Below are positions 43,625 through 53,099 of a DNA stretch of 57,694 nt, piece by piece. The position numbers and the translations under genes were made by a program. Under the pieces are notes generated by a model that saw nothing but the letters and a program-made list of their open reading frames with translations, ran no database searches and was not told the origin of the DNA. The stretch spans positions 1 to 57,694 of the forward strand of contig NZ_LGEL01000032.1 of NCBI RefSeq assembly GCF_001636695.1. Reading direction: 5' to 3'. Position 1 is the stretch's first letter; each line of letters opens with the position of its first letter. The DNA comes from Pedobacter panaciterrae. GTDB taxonomy: Bacteria; Bacteroidota; Bacteroidia; Sphingobacteriales; Sphingobacteriaceae.

Positions 43625-44338
43625 TTATTTATTGGTTAGAACTGTCAAGCCAAGTTTGGTGTCGTCTGTAGCGGCTTTAATACCTTTTGCATAGATGGTA
43701 TATATTTTTCCTTTCTCGATTTTAACTTTTGGAAGGGTAGCAAGTACGGTTGTTTTGCCATTTTCTCTGATCTCAAAATTGATCTCAGCGCCAACTTCAG
43801 TAGTATTTGTGAAGTCGGTTGCTTCTTTAAATGCTTTCTTTGCAAGAAGAACTTCTGTTTTTCCGGTAACTGCTAAATCCAAAGTACCAGCATCAGGACT
43901 TAAGTTGATGAAACGGATTTTTGCTTTATCGGCAGCTGGTGCGGTAAGATCATCGCCAACAACTACAAGTGCATTACCAGTTTTATCGGCAACGAACACT
44001 GAGTAAGATTTATCAGCGGCTAATGTTACATCAGATTTTACAAGAATATCAGTAACATCTTTTTTAGTAACACTTAGTTCGCGTTTACCTGAAGCGATTG
44101 ATTGATAATCGATTACTGTATTGTATGTTAATGCCTTTGTATTCTTTTTTACTTTATCTACAAAGAAAGAAAGCTCTGGTGCACCGGGTGCTGCATGGAT
44201 TATAGACAAATTTGCCGGTTTAGGTGTTTGTGGATTAGGATCTTTGTCCTTTTTACATGAACTGAAGATACTTGTTAACGTTAAGGCGAAAACCAAAGTT
44301 TTAGCAACTGGCGATAGGTAGTTTTTTGTTGTTTTCAT
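43625..44338 (-). CDS. DUF4397 lipoprotein
   Basis: 237 residues with a lipobox (SIFSSC, Cys27) and a charged linker (KKDKDPNPQTPKPAN). Two DUF4397 beta-sandwich repeats follow: the first begins LSIIHAAPGAPELSFFVD, the second IRFINLSPDAGTLDLAV. DUF4397 proteins are exported adhesin- or receptor-like domains of unknown ligand. It is encoded upstream of the ECF sigma gene on the same strand, with a 94-base gap, so it could be a member of its regulon. A perfect 16-base palindrome lies 33 bases upstream of the start. Confidence 0.88.
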   Translation of the reverse strand: MKTTKNYLSPVAKTLVFALTLTSIFSSCKKDKDPNPQTPKPANLSIIHAAPGAPELSFFVDKVKKNTKALTYNTVIDYQSIASGKRELSVTKKDVTDILVKSDVTLAADKSYSVFVADKTGNALVVVGDDLTAPAADKAKIRFINLSPDAGTLDLAVTGKTEVLLAKKAFKEATDFTNTTEVGAEINFEIRENGKTTVLATLPKVKIEKGKIYTIYAKGIKAATDDTKLGLTVLTNK

Positions 44339-44370
44339 TTTTAAGTTTTTGTGAAATAAAATAGTACTAT

Positions 44371-44386
44371 GTTAATGGCCATTAAC
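44371..44386. promoter_or_regulatory. Perfect 16-base palindrome, candidate operator
   Basis: GTTAATGGCCATTAAC is a perfect palindrome, 33 bases upstream of the DUF4397 gene's ATG (44338). No regulator gene is linked. The position is right for repression or activation. Confidence 0.4.
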
Positions 44387-44556
44387 GTTATTACCCATAG
44401 AACGAGCTTGAATGGAAAAAAGCAACAGGTGGTAAGAAATTATTTTAAAAACATCACTACAGCAGCAATTTGATTCAGTGTGTTCATTTTTATTCAGGTT
44501 TCTCAGATCAGGAATCCTTTACTACATTTGGTTTCTATTTTTCAATTAACAACATT

Positions 44557-44958
44557 ATGATAATCGAACATTCCGTATTAATTAACGCTAGTCCAGAAAA
44601 TGTTTGGCAAGTATTTACTGTACCTGAAATAACCAGGCAGATGGGTGGGGAATATGTTTCTGATTGGAAAACAGATGCCTTTATTGGTTGGAAGGGTAAG
44701 AATGGAGTACTATATACCCATGGTAAAATTCTGGATATCAGACCAGGTGAATTGTTGAAGCACCAACTTTATGAAGGAAAAGAAGCTAAAGCTGTTTTAT
44801 CTGTGATTACCTATACTTTAGAAAAAAATGGTGGCAATACAGTGCTGAGAGGTGTTGAAGAGCTAAGTAAATCTGTGGACGAGAATGAAAGACAAGGTAT
44901 AGTTTCAGCATGGGATTCTGCATTGAATGCGGTAAAGAAGATTGCCGAGGCACTGTAA
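44557..44958 (+). CDS. SRPBCC/START-fold protein (AHSA1-like)
   Basis: 133 residues from ATG 44557, chosen over 44470 because the added 29 residues do not fit the family. It starts MIIEHSVLINASPENVWQVF, the usual first strand and helix of polyketide-cyclase/AHSA1 folds, and has the WKGKNGVLYTHGKILDI and LLKHQLYE segments that line the ligand cavity. The end is a long helix (WDSALNAVKKIAEAL). It is a cytoplasmic single-domain protein; the ligand is unknown. No partner gene is obvious. Confidence 0.8.
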   Translation: MIIEHSVLINASPENVWQVFTVPEITRQMGGEYVSDWKTDAFIGWKGKNGVLYTHGKILDIRPGELLKHQLYEGKEAKAVLSVITYTLEKNGGNTVLRGVEELSKSVDENERQGIVSAWDSALNAVKKIAEAL

Positions 44959-44981
44959 ATCTGGTTGCTGGTAAAAATGGT

Positions 44982-45009
44982 TATAAATAGCTATTTTTCA
45001 GGATCTTTG
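44982..45009 (+). promoter_or_regulatory. Candidate Bacteroidota-type promoter of the endolysin-like gene
   Basis: The motif TATAAATAGCTATTTTTC (44982-44999) leads into GATCTTTG at 45002-45009, one base off the -7 box TAnnTTTG. The ATG follows 42 bases later. The same ATCTTnG context lies before the VOC gene. Confidence 0.4.
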
Positions 45010-45050
45010 TCGTGTATATATTAGTGCTGACTTTCACTAATTATACTTTT

Positions 45051-45950
45051 ATGGAAACTCTAACTATTTCTAAAATCCCTGCTTTTGGCAGTTTTTCAAA
45101 AGATGTGAAAATATTGCAGGAAAGATTACTTGAGCTTGGATATGATCCTAAAGGCGCAGATGGAATTTTCGGGCTGAATACACAACAAGCTATTATTTCA
45201 CTACAGTTAAAGAATAATTTACCCGGCTCAGGTATTATCGGCCCCAAAACTTTAGGCTTGTTAAAACTAGTTGTTTCTGAGGTTTCGGTAATAACCGACA
45301 GTCCGTTGATTACTAAGGATATTAAGGGTAAAAAAGACAGGCATCTTCATCCCAACATGCGCCAAAGATTAGAAGCCTATTTATTTGAAAATGGGAATGT
45401 ACCGGCTTTCTGGATAGATAAAAAATTAGACACAGTTTGTATTGCTGTACAAAAAGCGCTTGCAGAATTAGGTGTTAAAGAAAGTGGGAGAAACAACTTC
45501 GGAGCCGAGGTTGGAGAAGTACAAGGTACGACAGGAGGTTTCACTCCTGGAGGCAATGGAGATGCCTGGTGTTTAGATTTTGCGCAAATGAAAGTTGCAA
45601 TAATTGAAGATTTCTATCAAAAAGAATCACCAGTTCCTGCTACTGCTAATTGTGTGGACTGCTGGAAGGGGTCTGAAAGGGTAGCTGGCTTAACTACATC
45701 GGTACCTACTATTGGTACACTTGCATTAGCTCAGTATATAAATAACCCAACAAGGGGACATGCTATGGAGTGTTATGAGTTGCTTGGAGGTGGGCAAATG
45801 AGGACAGTAGAAGGGAATACTTCTGCTAATGATATGACTAACGGAAATAACTCTGGCTTTAATGTGAGGAACCAAAAACTCAATAATCGAGATACGTTAA
45901 AAACACTTGGATTTGTTTATGTATATCCAAATAATCAGATTCCAGCGTAG
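45051..45950 (+). CDS. Endolysin-like protein: peptidoglycan-binding plus CHAP-like domain
   Basis: 299 residues from ATG 45051. The ATG at 45012 adds only a few hydrophobic residues and is less likely. Residues 12-75 form a peptidoglycan-binding repeat (VKILQERLLELGYDPKGADG, IFGLNTQQAIISLQ). Residues 130-299 resemble a CHAP peptidase: Cys174 in GDAWCLDFAQ, His237 in TRGHAMEC, and Glu254-Gly-Asn256 in VEGNTS. No signal peptide is seen, as in phage endolysins, which need another route through the membrane. No holin or phage genes are nearby. It may be a domesticated lysin, an effector or a toxin; no immunity gene is evident. Confidence 0.75.
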   Translation: METLTISKIPAFGSFSKDVKILQERLLELGYDPKGADGIFGLNTQQAIISLQLKNNLPGSGIIGPKTLGLLKLVVSEVSVITDSPLITKDIKGKKDRHLHPNMRQRLEAYLFENGNVPAFWIDKKLDTVCIAVQKALAELGVKESGRNNFGAEVGEVQGTTGGFTPGGNGDAWCLDFAQMKVAIIEDFYQKESPVPATANCVDCWKGSERVAGLTTSVPTIGTLALAQYINNPTRGHAMECYELLGGGQMRTVEGNTSANDMTNGNNSGFNVRNQKLNNRDTLKTLGFVYVYPNNQIPA

Positions 45951-46028
45951 GTTTGATCTTTTTATTTCATATACCAGAATAATGTTTTATCATTGGCTTG
46001 ATTGTATGTAACGATTTCAAGCCATTCT

Positions 46029-47420
46029 ATGAAAATAATAACCGCAGTAATACTTCTATTTGTTTCTTTTACATCAGTTTCCGGACAAAACACAAAAGTT
46101 GATCTGGTAATTACCAATGCCAAAGTTTTAAATGTTAGAACTGGTAAAATATCATCAAACCGAACTGTTGTTGTTCAAAAGGGAATTATTATAAAAGTAT
46201 CTGATTCTCAAAAAGGATATGCCGCGAAACAGACAATTAATGCGAAAGGAAAATTAGTAACACCAGGCTTCATAGACACGCACATTCATCCTACGGATAT
46301 TTTGGGTGATTACGATAAAGCTCCAAAAAATCTGGCAAAGGACTCCTTAGCAGATTTTCGTAAACGGATATCTAATGAATATTTACCATATGGAACAACC
46401 ACGACATTAACAATGGGCCAACCAGAATCGTGGGTTTCTGCACTTTTGGAGTGGCAGAAAAATCCTATAGCTAACTATACTGACATGTATATATCAGGTG
46501 GAGCATTAATATCAAAAGAAAAAAGAGTTCCTTATATAGCGCATACCACTGTTGAAACTCCAGAAGCAGCTAAGCAACAAATAATTCGTTACCATGAGGC
46601 TGGAATTAATCATGTTAAGCTATACTATCGCCTTCAAAGCCCAGAATTTAAAGCTGCATTTAAAGCTGCAGATAGTTTGGGGATGAGAGCCTATGGGCAT
46701 GTTGGAGATTTTAGTCCAGATTATCTGAATATTGACCAAACCTTAGATATAGGCTTAATTAACTACGAACATATCGCAACAATTCCTAATAGTATCATTA
46801 CCTCTGACAGTGATAAAGACTTAATGGAAAAACAATTTAAAGACCAGTTTGGTGAAGTGAATTCTGAATCCAGATTTCTGGAGTATTATCTTGAACAGTT
46901 CCGTTTTATTGAAGCGAATAAAAAAACTGAAATGGAGGGGTTTATTACCAGACTAGCTAAAAAGAAAGTTACAATTTCAACAACTATCCACAGACTTTAT
47001 GAGCTATTCTCGCCTACCTTTTTCACTCAACCTAAAGACAGTTCGCTAACTTCTGTGCAGAATATACGATGTCAGGAAAATTTTGCAATTCTAGTCAAAT
47101 ACACAAAAATGATGAGTGATAGAGGGGTTGACATTCGTTTAGGTTCTGATATGGCGGATGGCGGTAAAGTAAATATCTCAGAGCTGATATTACTTTGTAA
47201 ATATGGTTTTTCGGTAGTTGAGGCTTTTAAGATTGCGACAATTAACGGTGCCAAGGCAATTGGTTTTGATAAGGAGATAGGGGCTGTAGAGGTTGGGAAA
47301 AAGGCCAACCTAATAATTTGGGACAAAAGTCCATTTGAAAATTACTCGAATTTTAGTTCATCAAAAACTGTAATTAAAGATGGACTAATATTTAGTGCTC
47401 ACGAATGCAACGTGCTATAA
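46029..47420 (+). CDS. Exported amidohydrolase family protein
   Basis: 463 residues from ATG 46029, which gives the signal peptide MKIITAVILLFVSFTSVSGQ. The metal-dependent hydrolase core has His85-Ile-His87 (FIDTHIHP), a VKLYYRL strand whose Lys may be carbamylated, GHVGDFSPD, YEHIATI, and the metal-binding Asp in LGSDMADG. All are expected of the imidazolonepropionase/prolidase-like amidohydrolases. It acts in the periplasm; the substrate is unknown. The last 29 bases overlap the end of the exporter gene on the other strand. No operon partner lies on the plus strand. Confidence 0.85.
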   Translation: MKIITAVILLFVSFTSVSGQNTKVDLVITNAKVLNVRTGKISSNRTVVVQKGIIIKVSDSQKGYAAKQTINAKGKLVTPGFIDTHIHPTDILGDYDKAPKNLAKDSLADFRKRISNEYLPYGTTTTLTMGQPESWVSALLEWQKNPIANYTDMYISGGALISKEKRVPYIAHTTVETPEAAKQQIIRYHEAGINHVKLYYRLQSPEFKAAFKAADSLGMRAYGHVGDFSPDYLNIDQTLDIGLINYEHIATIPNSIITSDSDKDLMEKQFKDQFGEVNSESRFLEYYLEQFRFIEANKKTEMEGFITRLAKKKVTISTTIHRLYELFSPTFFTQPKDSSLTSVQNIRCQENFAILVKYTKMMSDRGVDIRLGSDMADGGKVNISELILLCKYGFSVVEAFKIATINGAKAIGFDKEIGAVEVGKKANLIIWDKSPFENYSNFSSSKTVIKDGLIFSAHECNVL

Positions 47421-48771
47421 GCCCAATTATAGCCAGTGTACATATTATTGTAATGGTTGCGCTTACGGAAATTGAACGCAGTATAGCAGCACTTCCACCT
47501 ACTCCAATAGCTCCAAAAACTGCAACGCCAATAGCGCCGGCAGCTTGCCTTACTGTGTTTAACGCAGCGGAAGCAGTACCTGACAGCGATTTGTCTACAC
47601 TTGCCAGAATACCTGTAGTCATTGCCGGAACAGCAAGTCCCATACCCATAGGTATAATCAGAAAGGGTAGGAATAGCTGCCAGTAGGGTGTGTTTTCTTT
47701 AGCGATAAACAATCCGGCGAATCCGATGGCAAACATTACGAGACCAATTATAATTGGCCTGCGTATGCCAAATTTATTAATTATCCGACCGCTGATAAGA
47801 TTAGAGATCACAAAACCTACAGTTAAAGGAAGAAATGCCAGGCCTGCATGAAGTGACGAGTAATGAAGCACGTTCTGAAGATACAGGCTGAGTGTAAAAA
47901 CTGTTCCATAGTACGCTCCATTTAAAACAGCTCCAAGTAAAAGAAGTACATTAAAGGTAGGAGAGTTAAACAGGTGGAGTGGGAGCATTGGGTGATTAAC
48001 TCTTTTTTCAATGGCTAAAAATGCCGCTAACATAGCAGCACTAAATAGTAGGCCTCCAAATATTATGGGGTCTTTAAAACCAAAATCAGGCCATTCTATA
48101 ATTACAGCAATCAATGCAGTGATGGAGAGCATCCACGTGATTTGCCCTGCTATATCAAAACCCTTATTTACAGAACCCTTATTTTGTACCAGACGAAAAC
48201 TAAATAGAAAACCAGCCAGGCAAAGTGGTACATTTACGAAAAATATATAGCGCCAGTTACTGATTTGAATAAGTAAGCCACCAACGATAGGACCAGCTGC
48301 AATGGCTGCGCTTCCTGCCGCTGTCCACAAGCCTATGGCACGAACACGCTTAGCAGGATCATGGGCAAAAGCCTGATTAAGAATAGCAAGCGAGCTGGGA
48401 ATCATTGTGGCCGCGCCAACACCCTGCAGTACTCTAAATGCAATGAGCACTAAAGCACTTCCAGCAAATCCACAACCTATAGAAGCTATACCGAAAATAC
48501 AGATGCCAAGTTGAAATATACGCTTTGCTCCTAAAAGATCACTCAGGCTGCCCGCGGATAGCATTAACACTGCGAAGGCTAGCGTGTAAGCATCTATAAC
48601 CCATTGCAATGTACTTATACTGGCCTGATAGGTTTTGGCAATAGGAGGTAAAGCAATATTTACAATGGAAACATCTAGCTGGGCCACTACAAATGCCAAA
48701 CTGGTTATTCCCACTATCCACCCAAAAGAAACTGAATGATTTGACGGGTTTGTTGTACTTGATAAACTCAT
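47392..48771 (-). CDS. DHA2-type MFS drug/H+ antiporter
   Basis: 459 residues with about 14 hydrophobic helices. The N-terminal half has the DHA2 signatures LDVSIVNIALPPIAKTYQAS, LSAGSLSDLLGAKRIFQLG (motif A) and the antiporter motif C (GPIVGGLLIQISNWRYIFFV). Such proteins in the inner membrane export drugs, dyes or organic solutes with proton antiport. The C-terminus is intact and overlaps the amidohydrolase gene tail to tail by 29 bases. The start at 48771 faces the LysE-family gene. No linked regulator (TetR or MarR) is present. Confidence 0.9.
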   Translation of the reverse strand: MSLSSTTNPSNHSVSFGWIVGITSLAFVVAQLDVSIVNIALPPIAKTYQASISTLQWVIDAYTLAFAVLMLSAGSLSDLLGAKRIFQLGICIFGIASIGCGFAGSALVLIAFRVLQGVGAATMIPSSLAILNQAFAHDPAKRVRAIGLWTAAGSAAIAAGPIVGGLLIQISNWRYIFFVNVPLCLAGFLFSFRLVQNKGSVNKGFDIAGQITWMLSITALIAVIIEWPDFGFKDPIIFGGLLFSAAMLAAFLAIEKRVNHPMLPLHLFNSPTFNVLLLLGAVLNGAYYGTVFTLSLYLQNVLHYSSLHAGLAFLPLTVGFVISNLISGRIINKFGIRRPIIIGLVMFAIGFAGLFIAKENTPYWQLFLPFLIIPMGMGLAVPAMTTGILASVDKSLSGTASAALNTVRQAAGAIGVAVFGAIGVGGSAAILRSISVSATITIICTLAIIGLIARCIREH

Positions 48772-48885
48772 TGTGTATTTTTTGCAGTGGCAAAGGTGCG
48801 CAGAAAGGATGATTTTATTTTAATAGTTTCAGTTTGTTACGTTATTTTAGCAAAAAAACTTTTAAGGCAACTAAATCTTTTAACT

Positions 48886-49518
48886 ATGACCGGTATCGAT
48901 AACCTGAGCGCTTTTGTATTATCAGCAGTAATTATAATCATTACTCCAGGAATTGATACGATATTGGTTTTAACAAGAAGTATCTCGAACGGAAAAAAAG
49001 CAGGAATATACTCTGCAATGGGTGTAAGCATGGGGTTGCTGGTACATACTTGTGCAGCAGCACTGGGGTTGTCACTTATTCTGGCTAAGTCTGCCTTAGC
49101 TTTTATGATAGTTAAATACCTGGGAGCTGCTTATTTGATTTATATGGGTTATAAGGCGCTATCGAGCAAAACTGAGAAAACAGAATTTAAATCAGCTCCG
49201 ATGCGATATAAAGGAATGGGTAAGATGTTTTGGACTGCCTTTTTGAGTGATGTACTGAATCCAAAAATTGCTATATTTTTTCTGGCTTTTCTTCCCCAAT
49301 TCATTTTGACTTCGGCCAGACATGACCCCTTTCCATACCTTATTCTAGGTGTAGTGATTTTTTTTATCGCGCTAATCTGGTGTGTTTTTCTGGCTTTAAT
49401 GGGTGGCAGTGTGGCCAGGTTATTTAACCGCAATGCCAACGCTGAAAATTGGCTAAACAAAATATCGGGTTGCATATTTGTAGTTTTAGGAATTAAAGTA
49501 GCGCTAACAAAAGCTTAA
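48886..49518 (+). CDS. LysE/RhtB-family amino-acid exporter
   Basis: 210 residues from ATG 48886. The frame's earlier ATG 48787 adds a stretch that lacks the family pattern. Six membrane helices start with LSAVIIIITPGIDTILVLTR, in which TPGxD is the family signature, and the C-terminal helices end in ISGCIFVVLGIKVAL. It would export an amino acid or related metabolite by proton motive force. It is divergent from the MFS gene. It is a little over 200 residues, as usual. Confidence 0.88.
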   Translation: MTGIDNLSAFVLSAVIIIITPGIDTILVLTRSISNGKKAGIYSAMGVSMGLLVHTCAAALGLSLILAKSALAFMIVKYLGAAYLIYMGYKALSSKTEKTEFKSAPMRYKGMGKMFWTAFLSDVLNPKIAIFFLAFLPQFILTSARHDPFPYLILGVVIFFIALIWCVFLALMGGSVARLFNRNANAENWLNKISGCIFVVLGIKVALTKA

Positions 49519-49667
49519 CTTTTGAATGTATTAAAATGAATTTACTTGTGTAAATGGAGGGTGTTAACAATTATTTAATATTTACTTAATGGTTTATTGA
49601 GACACTTTATCGCTATCAAACCCATCTTTCTTTTTTTTGGGGTGCCTCAGGATTCTCCTAAGGCCGA

Positions 49668-49710
49668 TTTTAATCCCATTTTAATCCCGTTTTAATTTAA
49701 CGTTAATTCC
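49668..49710 (+). promoter_or_regulatory. Four 10-base direct repeats at an 11-base period
   Basis: Units start at 49668, 49679, 49690 and 49701: two perfect TTTTAATCCC, then TTTTAATTTA and CGTTAATTCC. The exact 11-base period puts all four on one face of the DNA. They end 75 bases before the Oar-like receptor's ATG. A direct-repeat activator site is the likely reading. Confidence 0.55.
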
Positions 49711-49784
49711 ATAGCACATTAATGTGAATTTAATATTAACATCATTTTGTGTCCCGTTTTTTGTAGAAAAATAAGATCAACAGA

Positions 49785-52700
49785 ATGAACACAAAACTAA
49801 TTACCCAACTTAAGTATCTAACTTTCTTATTCCTTGTGTTTGTGGGATTTGGAGTAAATGCCCAGGTTACCACCTCAAGTGTGAATGGAAAGGTTCGCGA
49901 TGCTAAGGGAATGCCAATTCCTGGTGCAAGTTTATTGATTGTACATTTGCCAACGGGAACAAAGTATGGTGCAATAACCAGTGAAGAAGGGGCTTACCGA
50001 GTAAATAATTTAAATCCCGGAGGGCCATATAAAGTAACAGTTAGCTATATAGGATATACCAAACAGGAAAAAGATAATATAAATCTAAGCTTAGGTGCGG
50101 ATCAGCGACTTGACTTTACATTACAGGATGAAGGCCAGCAACTGGCAGAAGTAATGATTTCCGGAAGTCGTGGTGGAACTAAGATAGGCACAGGTACGCA
50201 TATAGGCGAGGAGCAAATTAAAACCTTACCGACTATGAACAGAAGCTTAACTGATGTAACCCGCTTAACTCCTCAGGGAAGTAAGGATAATTCATTTGTA
50301 GGTACCAACTTTAGGTATAACAACGTAACCATTGATGGTGCCATTAATAATGATGCAATTGGTTTTAGCCCTTCATTAGGTGGACAAAGCGGTAGCTCAG
50401 GCATGCCTGGAAGCAGTACCAGAACCAATCCGGTTTCACTGGATGCGATTCAGGATGTTCAGGTATTATTAGCGCCATACGATGTGAAAATAGGTAACTT
50501 TACCGGAGGTAGCGTAAACGCAGTAACACGATCAGGAACTAATGATGTTTCGGGATCTGTGTATGGTTACGGACGTAATGCTTCTTTAATTGGCAGAAAT
50601 AAAATTGGCGATAATTCTAAAGAGCCTTCTGCCTTTCATGATTATCAAACAGGTTTTAGAGTAGGTTTCCCAATTATTAAAGATAAATTATTTTTCTTTA
50701 CCAATGAGGAATTAACCCGTCGTCAGGATCCTGTGATTTTGGGAGCAGGCTCAGCTGATATGAAAGTCATTAGTGCAGGCGAAGCAGCATCAATTTCAGA
50801 TTATATGAAAAACAATTATGGTATTGATGCCGGTTCTTCAGATGCTTATAACATTTATGCAAAATCTAATAAATTCTTTAATCGTTTAGACTGGAACATC
50901 AATGACAAAAACCAATTGACTATTCGTAACAATACGATTAGATCTACTGCAACAAATTTGGAGCGTGATCAGGCAAATTTCAGGTTTGGTGGAATAGATT
51001 ACAAGCAAACAAATAACCAGAGTTCAACTGTTGCTGAATTAAAGAGCAGACTTTCTAACGATGCTTCAAATAGTTTAGTTATCGGGTATTCGAATATTCA
51101 TGATTTTAGAGACCCGACCTCAAATCCAGCAATTCCACAAATCGAGATAGGTGGGCACGCAGGAGGTACTATCTTTTTAGGTACCGATCGTGAAGCGAGT
51201 ATCTTTAATATGAAGCAAAAAACTTTTGAGTTTACAGATAACTACACCTTTACAAAAGGAAAGCACACCTTTACTTTTGGTACACATAATGAGTTGTACA
51301 ACATTACCTATGGTTTTGTGAACTCATGGAATGGTCGTGTTGCTTATGCAAACATTGATGATTTCTTAAATAACCGACCAAAACGTGTTCGTACCAATTA
51401 TAATTACGCTGACAATACCAGGGATTATATTATGAATAATCCTCCGGCAGAATTTAAGCTGAACATGTTTAGTTTGTACGGAGAAGATCAATTCCAGGTT
51501 ACAGATAAGTTTAAATTAACTTATGGTGTACGCTTTGATCTGGCTGATTTACCGAATAAACAGTCGTTAAGTGATAAAACTACAAATGCGCCGGTTGATC
51601 CGAATTACGGAACTACGTTTACCTATACCAAGCCAAAAGACATTAAGAATGATTACTTGGGACAGGTTCAGATTTCTCCACGTATCGGGTTCAATTATGA
51701 CATTAACGGAGACCAGAAAATGGTATTGCGTGGTGGTAGCGGATTGTTTACCGGTCGTGTTCCTTTTGCATGGTTAGGATATGCTTATTATAACAATGGA
51801 ACAACTTATGGTGCTCAGGATTTTAATGGTGTTGCTCCAGCTCCCGGGTCTGATCCGATCAGAGATGCTTTAACTGGAATTGGCGAAGCAGGATATGCGG
51901 CCAAACAACCAGGTGTGAATGTAAATGATCCAAAAGGTAAAACTCAGGTAGATTTAATTGACAATAATTTTAAAATGCCTAAAACCTGGAGAACAAGTTT
52001 AGCATTTGATTATAAAACAGATAATCAATGGAAATTTACTGTAGAAGGTATTTACACTAAGGTAATCCATGATTTGAAATTCCAGCAGGTAAATTATGTA
52101 GACAACGCTTTCTATTATCCTTATGATGTAAATCATCAACAGCCTATTTATACAAAGGCTGCGATCAATCCGAGCTACAGCAATGCTTATTTGTTATCGA
52201 ACACCAATCAGGGATATCGTTACAGTGTTACAGGTCAGATCAGCAAATCTTTCCCTATCGGATTAGATGTGATGGCTGCTTATACCTATGGACAGTCTAA
52301 AGATATTACAAATGGTATCCGTAACTCGATGGAATCTAACTGGCAACTGAATCAGGCATTAAATCCTAATGATCCGGCATTGGCTTATTCTAACTTTGAT
52401 ATTCGTAACCGAATTGTTTCTACAATTAATTATAAGCATGCATGGGATTCAAAAAACAAATACGTCTCTAATTTCTCTCTGTTTTTTAGCGGACAATCTG
52501 GTTCCCCTTATTCTTATGGATTCCTGAATACAACTATCAATGGGACCGCGCAGAATGTAAGCTTAGTTTATATTCCTAAGGCTGGTGAAACGTCCAAATT
52601 TATCGTAACCGATTTACCGGCTGTACCAGCTACGCCGACCACACCTGCTAAACCAGCTGTTTCAGTTGCAGATCAGATAGCTGCATTTGATGCCTTTATT

Positions 52701-53078
52701 GATGGTGATAAATATTTAAAAACCAGAAGAGGTGAGTATACAGAGCGTAATGGAGCACGTACACCCTGGAACGTGCAGGCAGATTTCCGTTTCTCTCAGG
52801 ATATTGTAGTTGTGGGTAGTGGAGCTAAAAGGCAAACACTTACTTTTACTTACGACATTGTAAACTTAACCAATCTTGTAAACAAAAACTGGGGTGTTCA
52901 GTATTTTTCACCTAATACCTACAACTCAATGGCCAGCGTTGGTTTGGTAAATGCTAAAACCGGTTCAGCAACTGCTTATCCGACATATAATTTTGATCAG
53001 AACAATACCAGCACATATTCGAAAGACTTTTTTGCATCACGTTATCAGATGCAGTTTGGCTTAAGGTATAGTTTTTAA
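49785..53078 (+). CDS. Oar-like TonB-dependent receptor
   Basis: 1097 residues. Signal peptide at 1-27 (GVNAQ), then a carboxypeptidase-regulatory-like domain at about 32-115 (VNGKVRDAKGMPIPGASLLI) and a plug near 120-260 with ISGSRGGTKIG, NSFVGTNFRYNNVTIDGAIN and TGGSVNAVTRSGTN. The barrel ends with FASRYQMQFGLRYSF, an aromatic-terminated strand. This is the plan of the Oar/OmpA-related TonB-dependent receptors, which import large or peptide-like substrates. There is no SusD partner. A four-unit direct repeat lies upstream, and a hairpin terminator follows. Confidence 0.9.
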   Translation: MNTKLITQLKYLTFLFLVFVGFGVNAQVTTSSVNGKVRDAKGMPIPGASLLIVHLPTGTKYGAITSEEGAYRVNNLNPGGPYKVTVSYIGYTKQEKDNINLSLGADQRLDFTLQDEGQQLAEVMISGSRGGTKIGTGTHIGEEQIKTLPTMNRSLTDVTRLTPQGSKDNSFVGTNFRYNNVTIDGAINNDAIGFSPSLGGQSGSSGMPGSSTRTNPVSLDAIQDVQVLLAPYDVKIGNFTGGSVNAVTRSGTNDVSGSVYGYGRNASLIGRNKIGDNSKEPSAFHDYQTGFRVGFPIIKDKLFFFTNEELTRRQDPVILGAGSADMKVISAGEAASISDYMKNNYGIDAGSSDAYNIYAKSNKFFNRLDWNINDKNQLTIRNNTIRSTATNLERDQANFRFGGIDYKQTNNQSSTVAELKSRLSNDASNSLVIGYSNIHDFRDPTSNPAIPQIEIGGHAGGTIFLGTDREASIFNMKQKTFEFTDNYTFTKGKHTFTFGTHNELYNITYGFVNSWNGRVAYANIDDFLNNRPKRVRTNYNYADNTRDYIMNNPPAEFKLNMFSLYGEDQFQVTDKFKLTYGVRFDLADLPNKQSLSDKTTNAPVDPNYGTTFTYTKPKDIKNDYLGQVQISPRIGFNYDINGDQKMVLRGGSGLFTGRVPFAWLGYAYYNNGTTYGAQDFNGVAPAPGSDPIRDALTGIGEAGYAAKQPGVNVNDPKGKTQVDLIDNNFKMPKTWRTSLAFDYKTDNQWKFTVEGIYTKVIHDLKFQQVNYVDNAFYYPYDVNHQQPIYTKAAINPSYSNAYLLSNTNQGYRYSVTGQISKSFPIGLDVMAAYTYGQSKDITNGIRNSMESNWQLNQALNPNDPALAYSNFDIRNRIVSTINYKHAWDSKNKYVSNFSLFFSGQSGSPYSYGFLNTTINGTAQNVSLVYIPKAGETSKFIVTDLPAVPATPTTPAKPAVSVADQIAAFDAFIDGDKYLKTRRGEYTERNGARTPWNVQADFRFSQDIVVVGSGAKRQTLTFTYDIVNLTNLVNKNWGVQYFSPNTYNSMASVGLVNAKTGSATAYPTYNFDQNNTSTYSKDFFASRYQMQFGLRYSF

Positions 53079-53099
53079 CGATCTCTTTTGAGGTTGTTT

